Part shown: positions 5,872 to 11,500 of the stretch, in pieces
How the letters are laid out: each line of letters opens with the position of its first letter
How positions within the stretch are numbered: position 1 is the stretch's first letter
Assembly: GCA_050872545.1 (NCBI GenBank)
Contig: JBNMHA010000072.1
Span: 1-11,500 of the forward strand
Source of the DNA: RGIG8597 sp050872545
Lineage (GTDB): Bacteria > Spirochaetota > GWE2-31-10
DNA length: 11,500 bases
Direction of reading: 5' to 3'
Made by a program: the position numbers and the translations under genes
The notes under the pieces: model-generated
Database searches by the model: none
What the model was told of the DNA's origin: nothing
The model's input: only the letters and a program-made list of their open reading frames with translations

Positions 5872-7221
5872 TTATTCATTAATAAATGAAATAGGTTGAC
5901 CTGTAGAATCAAGAACAGACAGCCACAATTCACTTTCCGGTTCAAGCTGTTTTCTTTCTGAAATAGCAACTTTTATAGGCAAATGAACATATTCACCGCC
6001 TAAATATCCGATTACGATGTTTGTTTTTCCGCTCATTCCTGCATGAACAGCACGCTGCGCCAACTGTAGACAAAAGATAGAATCATTAGGCGTAGGCGGA
6101 GTAGAACGAATAATGTAACTTGGATCAATGTATTTTACCGATGTAGAAATTCCTTCATTAGCAAGATATTCTTTTATCTTATCTTTCAAAAACAACCCAA
6201 TATCGTTAAGTTTTTCATTTCCGGATGGATCGTATTTCTTTTCCATATTTTCAAAATATTCTTGACCTGCGCCCTCAGCCACAAGAATAACCGCATGGTT
6301 AGAATGCTGGAAACGTTTTTTTAATGCAGCAAGAAAACCTTTTTCACCGTCAAGTTCAAATCTTATTTCAGGAACAAGAACAAAGTTTACATCATTTGTG
6401 GCAAGTGTCGCATTTGCAGCAATAAACCCGGAATGTCTTCCCATTACTTTAACAATACCGATTCCGTTCATTGCACCTTTTGCTTCGGTATGAGCTGATT
6501 CTATTGCGGTACACGCTTCACTGAATGCTGTTTCCGAACCAAAAGATTTATCAATATAAGCAATATCGTTATCAATCGTTTTCGGAATACCGATAACCGC
6601 AATTTTCAGATTGCGTCTTTCTATAGCTTCAACAATTTTGGAAGCACCGCGCAGTGTTCCGTCACCGCCTATAACGTACAAAATATTAACTTTAAGCTTT
6701 ACAAGTTTATCTACGATTGCATCTGCATCCTGCGGTCCGCGCGATGAACCTAAAATCGTACCTCCGAGCTTATGGATATTTTCCACAACATCCGGAGTAA
6801 GATTAATAATCGAATGGTCATATTTATCGATAAAACCTTCATAACCGTATCTGATTCCGTACATAAGGCGGTTGTTGTAACGATAGTAATTCATGTACAC
6901 AAGCGCGCGGATTACGGAATTCAATCCCGGACAAAGACCGCCGCATGTTACCACTGCGGAAATTGTATCGCCTGGCTCAAAATAAATTTTTTGACGCGGT
7001 CCAGCTTTTTCAAATGACGGAATAAGATCTTCTCCGTCCTTTTGATTTTTCAGTTTTTCAACATATTCATTTAATTTCTTTTCTGAAGAGAGAAACAAAT
7101 ACCTATCTTCGTCACTGACATATTTAATTTTATGCTCTTTTGTGTTTGTAAAGCCGTCCAGCGGAGAGTCATATCTTGGTTCACCCAAAGTTTCTACAAT
7201 TAAATCTTCTTTTTTCAGCAT
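5872..7221 (-). CDS. pfkA: 6-phosphofructokinase, clade-X type, predicted ATP-dependent (449 aa)
   Basis: It phosphorylates fructose 6-phosphate to fructose 1,6-bisphosphate in glycolysis, in the cytosol. Motifs in order: GGLCPGLN (94-101), GGDGT (185-189), PKTIDND (213-219, with catalytic Asp217), MGRHSGFIA (260-268), and YIDPSYIIRS (364-373). Gly188 sits where PPi-dependent enzymes carry Asp, which points to ATP. Lys214, where E. coli has Gly, is also seen in ATP-dependent clade-X enzymes such as those of trypanosomes. An N-terminal extension of about 85 residues before the first Rossmann strand fits that long group and separates it from the 320-residue E. coli type. The start is ATG at 7221, five bases after AAGGAG (7227-7232); a GTG at 7227 overlaps that site and is not credible. 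It follows pyrF by nine bases, with the Shine-Dalgarno touching the pyrF stop. Confidence 0.92.
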   Translation of the reverse strand: MLKKEDLIVETLGEPRYDSPLDGFTNTKEHKIKYVSDEDRYLFLSSEKKLNEYVEKLKNQKDGEDLIPSFEKAGPRQKIYFEPGDTISAVVTCGGLCPGLNSVIRALVYMNYYRYNNRLMYGIRYGYEGFIDKYDHSIINLTPDVVENIHKLGGTILGSSRGPQDADAIVDKLVKLKVNILYVIGGDGTLRGASKIVEAIERRNLKIAVIGIPKTIDNDIAYIDKSFGSETAFSEACTAIESAHTEAKGAMNGIGIVKVMGRHSGFIAANATLATNDVNFVLVPEIRFELDGEKGFLAALKKRFQHSNHAVILVAEGAGQEYFENMEKKYDPSGNEKLNDIGLFLKDKIKEYLANEGISTSVKYIDPSYIIRSTPPTPNDSIFCLQLAQRAVHAGMSGKTNIVIGYLGGEYVHLPIKVAISERKQLEPESELWLSVLDSTGQPISFINE

Positions 7222-7230
7222 AATCACTCC

Positions 7231-8064
7231 TTATTTCAACATCATTTTATTAATTTCTATTTCTGAAGCTTCCAAATATGAAAGTCCGGCATGTTCTTTA
7301 TGCGCATAAAGAATTTTTGAAGATGAATTAATAAATACTCTGCTTAAATCAAAATCGTATTTTTTCAATACAGCCAAAACTTCATCAAGACTTCCGCCTT
7401 GTTTTCCTACACCCGGAATCAAAAGCGGCAAGTTTCCGGCATTCTTGAACATTGAAACAATTCTGTCCAATTCTTCAATATGAGTTGCACCGGCAACCGC
7501 TCCGATAGGCGTACCAAACTCTTTAGACCAATCTATAAGTTTGTTAATTACAGCTTCATATAAATACTGACCGTTTTCCAGTTTTAGCATTTGGAAATCA
7601 CAGCTTCCCGGATTTGAAGTTCTTGCAAGCACGAAAAAACCTTTGTCCTTGTACTGAAAGAAAGGTGAGAGCGAATCTGTTCCCATATAAGGTGCCAATG
7701 TTACCGCATCTGCATTCAATTCTTCAAATACGGCTTTAGCATAAGCTTTTGAAGTATTTCCTATATCTGCACGCTTTGCGTCCAAAATTACCGGAACGCC
7801 TTTTCCCTGTGCATAAGAAATAATCTTTTTTAATGCCGAGTGTCCCGCTGTTCCGAAAGGCTCAAAAAATGCAATGTTAGGTTTTACCGCAAGTGCTTTA
7901 TCTGCAAAATTATCAAGCATAGAATCAAAAAACAATGTCAATGTTTTTTCCGTATCATCACTTTTTACTTCCTGCGGCAAATTATCCCAAACAGGATCTA
8001 AGCCCAAACACAAAACAGAATTAATTTTCTCAAAACGCTCTTTTGTTTTATCTAAGAATTTCAT
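7231..8064 (-). CDS. pyrF: Orotidine 5'-phosphate decarboxylase, type 2 (277 aa)
   Basis: It converts OMP to UMP and CO2, the last step of de novo pyrimidine synthesis, in the cytosol. The catalytic DAKRADIGNT motif supplies Asp95, Lys97 and Asp100. GLDP (21-24) and KPNIAFFEPFG (61-71) bind the nucleotide, and LLIPGVGKQGG (214-224) is the phosphate loop. The length of 277 residues fits the longer subfamily 2 rather than the 230-residue E. coli type. ATG at 8064 follows GGAGG (8073-8077) by eight bases. A good promoter lies just upstream (8104-8130), and pfkA follows nine bases downstream, so the two form an operon. The pairing with a glycolytic gene has no evident metabolic logic. Confidence 0.95.
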   Translation of the reverse strand: MKFLDKTKERFEKINSVLCLGLDPVWDNLPQEVKSDDTEKTLTLFFDSMLDNFADKALAVKPNIAFFEPFGTAGHSALKKIISYAQGKGVPVILDAKRADIGNTSKAYAKAVFEELNADAVTLAPYMGTDSLSPFFQYKDKGFFVLARTSNPGSCDFQMLKLENGQYLYEAVINKLIDWSKEFGTPIGAVAGATHIEELDRIVSMFKNAGNLPLLIPGVGKQGGSLDEVLAVLKKYDFDLSRVFINSSSKILYAHKEHAGLSYLEASEIEINKMMLK

Positions 8065-8103
8065 TTATGTTTCCTCCGGATAAGTCTGTAAAATGCTTGT
8101 GAG

Positions 8104-8130
8104 TTTATAGAACAAAAGTTTATTTGTCAA
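8104..8130 (-). promoter_or_regulatory. Candidate promoter for pyrF-pfkA
   Basis: On the minus strand a perfect TTGACA (8125-8130) and TATAAA (8104-8109) are separated by 15 bp, slightly short of the optimum. It lies between the hisI stop and the pyrF Shine-Dalgarno, so pyrF-pfkA can be expressed independently of hisI. Confidence 0.55.
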
Positions 8131-8139
8131 AAAAAATCA

Positions 8140-8532
8140 CTATTTATTTTGATAAATCTGCTCAGGCTCAAACATTACCGGAGTATTATTTTCTTGCCAG
8201 TCGTTGTCTTTAAGCGAACGGTAAAAACAGCTTCTGTGCCCTGTATGACATGCGGCTTTACTACCTTTTTGTTCCACTAAAAACAAAACCGTATCCATAT
8301 CGCAGTCAATTCTGATTTCTTTTATTTCTTGATAATTGCCTGATTCTTCGCCTTTGCACCAAAGTTTTTGGCGTGATCTGCTGAAATATGTAGCTTTATT
8401 TGTTTTTATAGTGTTTTCTAATGCTTGTTTATTTGCCCAAGCCATCATTAAAACTTCATTAGTTTCAAAGTCCTGTGCAATCACCGGAACAAGTCCGTCC
8501 GATGTGAATTTTATTTTATTCAATATTTCCAT
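8140..8532 (-). CDS. hisI: Phosphoribosyl-AMP cyclohydrolase (130 aa)
   Basis: It opens the adenine ring of phosphoribosyl-AMP, the third step of histidine synthesis, in the cytosol. The signature is intact: SRSRQKLWCKGEESG (51-65), DCDMD (76-80) with Asp76, Asp78 and Asp80 as magnesium ligands, and ACHTGHRSCFYR (94-105). Cys77, Cys95 and Cys102 are the expected zinc ligands. At 130 residues it is the free-standing enzyme, without the HisE pyrophosphohydrolase domain fused in E. coli. ATG at 8532 follows AGGA (8540-8543) by seven bases. No other his gene is in the window, so the pathway is scattered. It lies just after the tRNA terminator (8571-8598); its own promoter is not obvious. Confidence 0.95.
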   Translation of the reverse strand: MEILNKIKFTSDGLVPVIAQDFETNEVLMMAWANKQALENTIKTNKATYFSRSRQKLWCKGEESGNYQEIKEIRIDCDMDTVLFLVEQKGSKAACHTGHRSCFYRSLKDNDWQENNTPVMFEPEQIYQNK

Positions 8533-8570
8533 TTAATTTTCCTAATAATAAAGTCATTTCGTTTAAGCAT

Positions 8571-8598
8571 AAAAAAAGGCTACTTTTGCAGTAGCCTT
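8571..8598 (-). terminator. Rho-independent terminator of the tRNA transcript
   Basis: On the minus strand AAGGCTACT and AGTAGCCTT (8590-8598 and 8576-8584) form a 9-bp stem with a 5-base loop, followed by a run of T (8571-8577, read as complement). It lies four bases past the tRNA 3' end and separates the tRNA from hisI. Confidence 0.85.
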
Positions 8599-8602
8599 GT
8601 AT

Positions 8603-8676
<74 letters not shown>

Positions 8677-8682
8677 ATCGGC

Positions 8683-8711
8683 TTTATATAATAAAACTAA
8701 GTTTCAGTCAA
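8683..8711 (-). promoter_or_regulatory. Strong sigma-70 promoter of the tRNA gene
   Basis: On the minus strand TTGACT (8706-8711), a 17-bp spacer and TATAAA (8683-8688) lie in the gap after folP. The -10 ends only six bases before the mature tRNA 5' end (8676), with a GC-containing discriminator (GCCGAT). Confidence 0.7.
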
Positions 8712-8720
8712 TATTTTTTT

Positions 8721-9551
8721 TCACTTTTTATTTTCTATTATCTCCAAATATTTTTCCGCAACTTTCACCGCCTGAACAGCTTCTTTTACATCGTGCACTC
8801 TTATCCAAGAAGCTCCATTTAAAACAGCAATTGTGTGTACTGCTACGGTTCCGGCAACTCTTTCATCCGGCAAAACAGATTTTCCGTCTGCCGACAAAAC
8901 ATTGCCGATCATTGATTTTCTTGATGCCGCAGCCAACACCGGATACCCACTGGCGACAAGTTCTTTAAGTCCAGCCAGAAGTCTATAATTATCATCTGTC
9001 GTTTTGCCGAAACCAAAGCCGGGATCAAGCACGATTTTTTTTATTCCAATCGTTGAAAAATGTTCTGCACGTTCAAGCAGTGAGGAAAAAACTTCTTTGC
9101 ATACATTTTCATATACCGGATTATTCTGCATAGTAAGCGGCGTACCAAGCATGTGCATTAAAATACATGTCGGCTGATATTTCAGTGCTACATCGGGCAT
9201 TTTTTCATCCATAGTAAAGCCGCTTATGTCATTAATTATTGACGCTCCGCTTAATATTGCTTCTTCTGCCACTGTTGATTTATACGTATCAACAGAAATT
9301 TGTATATCAAAACGTTTTTTAACCGCGTCCACAATCGGAATAACACGCTCCAGTTCTTCCTCTGCCGATACACGTTCGCTTCCCGGTTTTGTAGTTTCTC
9401 CGCCTATATCAATAACATCAGCGCCGTCGGCTATCATCTGTTGAGCGTGAAACAAAGCTTTATCAAGCGAATTAAATTTTCCGCCGTCACTGAACGAATC
9501 CGGCGTTACATTCAAAATTCCCATAACGGTTATTTTTTTATTCTGCCGCAT
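8721..9551 (-). CDS. folP: Dihydropteroate synthase (276 aa)
   Basis: It joins p-aminobenzoate to 6-hydroxymethyl-dihydropterin pyrophosphate in folate synthesis, in the cytosol, and is the sulfonamide target. The TIM-barrel motifs are in order: MGILNVTPDSFSDGG (10-24), DIGGETTKPGSERVS (48-62), SVDTY (86-90), INDISG (106-111), LDPGFGFGK (175-183), SRKS (210-213) and RVHD (251-254). The mobile loop reads TTKPG where most enzymes have STRPG, so Lys54 replaces the usual Arg. The start is ATG at 9551, nine bases after AGGAGG (9561-9566). Longer starts upstream, such as 9605, would lie deep inside the preceding gene and lack a ribosome site. The first 14 bases overlap the end of the lipoprotein gene, so translation is probably coupled. 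Confidence 0.93.
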   Translation of the reverse strand: MRQNKKITVMGILNVTPDSFSDGGKFNSLDKALFHAQQMIADGADVIDIGGETTKPGSERVSAEEELERVIPIVDAVKKRFDIQISVDTYKSTVAEEAILSGASIINDISGFTMDEKMPDVALKYQPTCILMHMLGTPLTMQNNPVYENVCKEVFSSLLERAEHFSTIGIKKIVLDPGFGFGKTTDDNYRLLAGLKELVASGYPVLAAASRKSMIGNVLSADGKSVLPDERVAGTVAVHTIAVLNGASWIRVHDVKEAVQAVKVAEKYLEIIENKK

Positions 9552-10320
9552 CTTCTGCTGCCTCCTCATTTGTCGACGGAGAAATTTCATTAAGTACAGA
9601 ATCAAGCAATCTGTTCATAAAAGGGAAATTTGACGTAATTTTCTTTGCATAATTAATATTTGTTACCGCGTCGTCTTTTCTGTCATTCATAAGCTGATAA
9701 TATGCAAAATATAAATACATAGCTTGTCCGGCTAAATCTCCGTCCATAATGTAGTCAGAATTGCGAATCCATTTTCTACCGACCCAAATTTTTTCGCCAT
9801 CGGTTCCGTAAGGGCGGTAACCTCTGAAATCCACAAAAAGCCAATCATTATAACTTGTGATTACGTATCCTAAATCGCCTTGCTGAACATTTTGCTGCGT
9901 CATCCAATCGGTGTCCGGAATTTCGTAAGTAACGACATTAGGTTTGTTAATGACAATAACGCCTTTTGCTAAATCGTTCGTATCCATCCAAACTTTTTTT
10001 GAGTTCTCCATTTCAACAAGGAAAATTTCTTTTTCACCGTCAAATTCAACTTGCTGACATACAACTTTAGCACCGATTCCCAGTCTGTGAAAACTGCCTT
10101 TAGCCAATTGTTGCCATTTTTTGCCGACATCATCACGGTTTATATAACCGATATTCATTAAATTTTTTGTGTAATATACATCGTTTTGTTTTGAATCTTG
10201 CTTTACAACCGGTGCAACTTGTATGTTTTTTTGTACACCTTCAATTAATCCTGCGTCGTTATTCTTTGCCGTACAGCTTATAAAAATGAAAGCTAAAAGT
10301 CCCAGAAAAATCTTTTTCAA
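9538..10320 (-). CDS. Putative lipoprotein with SH3-like segments (260 aa)
   Basis: The start is TTG at 10320, six bases after a full AGGAGG (10327-10332); the open frame extends to 10365 but without a ribosome site. The product begins MKKIFLGLLAFIFISC, a lipoprotein signal with lipidation at Cys16. The F-I-S-C lipobox is loose but acceptable for spirochaetes. Two beta-rich stretches look SH3-like: about residues 55-125, and 140-190 with GDLGYVITSYNDWLFVDFRGY. This suggests surface or periplasmic binding to peptidoglycan or polypeptide, but the match is weak. The helical region 195-245 is followed by an acidic tail (EEAAEDAAE). I do not recognise a named family. Its 3' end encodes the folP Shine-Dalgarno, so the two are an operon although they share no evident function. 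Confidence 0.75.
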   Translation of the reverse strand: MKKIFLGLLAFIFISCTAKNNDAGLIEGVQKNIQVAPVVKQDSKQNDVYYTKNLMNIGYINRDDVGKKWQQLAKGSFHRLGIGAKVVCQQVEFDGEKEIFLVEMENSKKVWMDTNDLAKGVIVINKPNVVTYEIPDTDWMTQQNVQQGDLGYVITSYNDWLFVDFRGYRPYGTDGEKIWVGRKWIRNSDYIMDGDLAGQAMYLYFAYYQLMNDRKDDAVTNINYAKKITSNFPFMNRLLDSVLNEISPSTNEEAAEDAAE

Positions 10321-10358
10321 ATTATTCCTCCTGAAAATTGTCCATATTACTAGGAAAA

Positions 10359-10370
10359 AAAACATGTTTT
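10359..10370. promoter_or_regulatory. 12-bp perfect palindrome in the divergent intergenic region
   Basis: AAAACATGTTTT (10359-10370) lies between the two divergent genes and is followed by AGCA-A-TGCT (10371-10379). It is a possible operator; AT-rich palindromes also arise by chance. Confidence 0.25.
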
Positions 10371-10402
10371 AGCAATGCTTTTCTGCTTATTTTTCCGTTT
10401 TA

Positions 10403-10431
10403 TTTCCATATTTAAAAATATTTTGTATAAA
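10403..10431 (+). promoter_or_regulatory. Candidate promoter for the unknown gene and rlmB
   Basis: TTTCCA (10403-10408), a 17-bp spacer and TATAAA (10426-10431, preceded by TG) stand about 33 bases before the next start codon. The -35 is weak (4/6), the -10 good (5/6). Confidence 0.45.
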
Positions 10432-10464
10432 TGCCTGACTGCATGATTTTGAAAAGGAGTACAA

Positions 10465-10989
10465 ATGTCCGCAGAAGAAAAATCCAATGAATACATTAAA
10501 AACATAGAACATTTGGCAAAAAAAAATAATGTTCCGGCTGATATAATGATGAAATATTGGCAGGAAAAATACGCCGCATTTGAAGAAATTACCGATAAAT
10601 ACAATTTTTGTAATGAAACAAAATTTTATCCGGGTGATTCGCCGTTGCCATTTACCGCACTTACAATTAACGGCTCAATTATCATAGCTTCATCTGCGCA
10701 AAGTAATGGGCTGCGTAACATTCAATATATTCCTATAGAAATTCGATGTGACGAATCAAATATTGTTCCCAAAAAAGCAAAGGGCAAACTTGCAGATAGT
10801 GTGGAATATCTAAAAAAAATAGATTTTGAAAACTTATTTTCTACTTCTCCGGTAATAAAAATTAAAACAGCCGATGAACCGAATGAAGAATTACCTGATG
10901 AAAAAACTGCGCAGTTTACAAAAGAAATCACAGATGTATTCACAAAAATAAACAGCGAAATGGCAAATGCCGTTACTAAAGAGGCGTAA
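10465..10989 (+). CDS. Unrecognised soluble protein (174 aa)
   Basis: ATG at 10465 follows AAGGAG (10454-10459) by five bases, and codon use resembles the neighbours, so this is a real gene. I do not recognise the family. There is no signal peptide or membrane segment, so it should be cytosolic. Residues 1-45 are helical and charged (SAEEKSNEYIKNIEHLAKK). Residues 50-98 look beta-rich (FTALTINGSIIIASS, IQYIPIEIRCDES). The C-terminal third is acidic and helical, with PNEELPDEKTAQFTKEITDVF. It ends two bases before the methyltransferase gene, so both are translated from one message; a link to RNA modification is possible but rests only on position. Confidence 0.75.
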   Translation: MSAEEKSNEYIKNIEHLAKKNNVPADIMMKYWQEKYAAFEEITDKYNFCNETKFYPGDSPLPFTALTINGSIIIASSAQSNGLRNIQYIPIEIRCDESNIVPKKAKGKLADSVEYLKKIDFENLFSTSPVIKIKTADEPNEELPDEKTAQFTKEITDVFTKINSEMANAVTKEA

Positions 10990-10991
10990 GA

Positions 10992-11500
10992 ATGAGCATA
11001 ACATACGGAATAAATCCTGTAAGAGAACAATTAAAAGTCGTTTCATCCGGAAATATTTACTTTTGCGGCGGGAAATTATCTCCCAAGTTAAAGGAACTGG
11101 AAACAAAAGCGCGCAGTGCAGAACTGAATGTTGTGTTCCTAGAGCGTGACATTTTCCAAAAAAGGTTCGGCGAGTGGGAACATCAGGGCGTTGTTTTGGA
11201 ATCAAATGCAACTTACTCTTTCATCTGCGGTGAAGAAGACTTTTACAATGAATTAAAAAATATTGAAAATACAGACACGATTTTACTGCTTGACGGCGTG
11301 AAAGATGTTGGAAATTTAGGTGCGATTCTACGAAGTGCGCTTCTATTCAACGTGAAATACGTAATTTTACCGAAGAATAACAGTGCGTCTGTAAATGAAG
11401 TCGTTATAAAACGTTCAGCCGGAGCCGCCTCACAGCTGAAAATTGTATACATAACTAACGTTTCACGCACGCTTGAAAAATTAAAGCAAAACGGCTACTG
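10992..11500 (+). CDS. rlmB: TrmH/SpoU-family rRNA 2'-O-methyltransferase, RlmB-like (3' truncated by window edge)
   Basis: The visible 169 residues cover the substrate-binding domain and the start of the SPOUT catalytic domain. YGINPVREQL (5-14) and HQGVVLES (64-71) are typical of the RNA 2'-O-ribose substrate-binding domain. LLDGVKDVGNLGAILRSA (99-116) is motif 1, with Asn108 and the catalytic Arg114. SASVNEVVIKRSAGAAS (131-147) follows as in RlmB, which methylates G2251 of 23S rRNA with S-adenosylmethionine. The SAM-binding knot motifs lie beyond the window. ATG at 10992 follows GAGG (10981-10984) by seven bases, inside the end of the preceding gene. RlmB specificity is likely but another member of the family cannot be excluded from half a protein. 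Confidence 0.85.
   Translation, partial: MSITYGINPVREQLKVVSSGNIYFCGGKLSPKLKELETKARSAELNVVFLERDIFQKRFGEWEHQGVVLESNATYSFICGEEDFYNELKNIENTDTILLLDGVKDVGNLGAILRSALLFNVKYVILPKNNSASVNEVVIKRSAGAASQLKIVYITNVSRTLEKLKQNGY

Noticed and set aside
8140..8532. hisI as the remnant of a bifunctional hisIE gene
   Set aside because: The protein has a normal stop after a complete cyclohydrolase domain, and the downstream bases hold a promoter, not HisE-like coding sequence.
10722..11470. Minus-strand open frames opposite the unknown gene and the methyltransferase
   Set aside because: They are antisense to well-supported genes that have ribosome sites and family motifs.

Overview
The window looks like a chromosomal segment of a host-associated spirochaete, most likely a Treponema. 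The reasons are low GC content, relaxed spirochaete-type lipoboxes, several LPP20-type envelope proteins, a multicopy-type Rpn nuclease/transposase tail beside dispersed TGTCATT repeats, and a clade-X phosphofructokinase of the kind treponemes carry. The genus is inferred from gene content, not from a database search.

Layout. (1) 3-640: the C-terminal end of an Rpn-family PD-(D/E)XK nuclease, then a non-coding mosaic of short inverted repeats. (2) 708-4260: an envelope cluster. A double-LPP20 exported protein on the minus strand diverges from a CsgG-like exported protein and an LPP20 lipoprotein on the plus strand. The shared promoter region contains a run of 16 T next to a perfect -35 box. 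(3) 4281-5726: competing hairpins ending in a terminator, then a promoter and a two-gene operon of an HD-domain hydrolase and a PF06541-type multispan membrane protein. (4) 5811-8532, minus strand: housekeeping genes hisI, then pyrF and pfkA in a tight pair with their own promoter, ending at a bidirectional terminator. (5) 8571-10320, minus strand: a small lipoprotein gene overlapping folP, followed by a CAU-anticodon tRNA with its own strong promoter and terminator. (6) 10465-11500, plus strand: an unrecognised soluble protein followed two bases later by a TrmH/SpoU-family rRNA methyltransferase cut by the window end.

How the parts relate. The metabolic genes (histidine, pyrimidine and folate synthesis, glycolysis) are ordinary. 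The most unusual part is the envelope cluster, whose three proteins combine the folds found in the FlgO/FlgP/FlgT flagellar accessory proteins of Vibrio and whose promoter could be tuned by slippage of the homopolymer. Several starts were moved from the longest reading frame to internal ATG or TTG codons because of Shine-Dalgarno positions; each entry says where.
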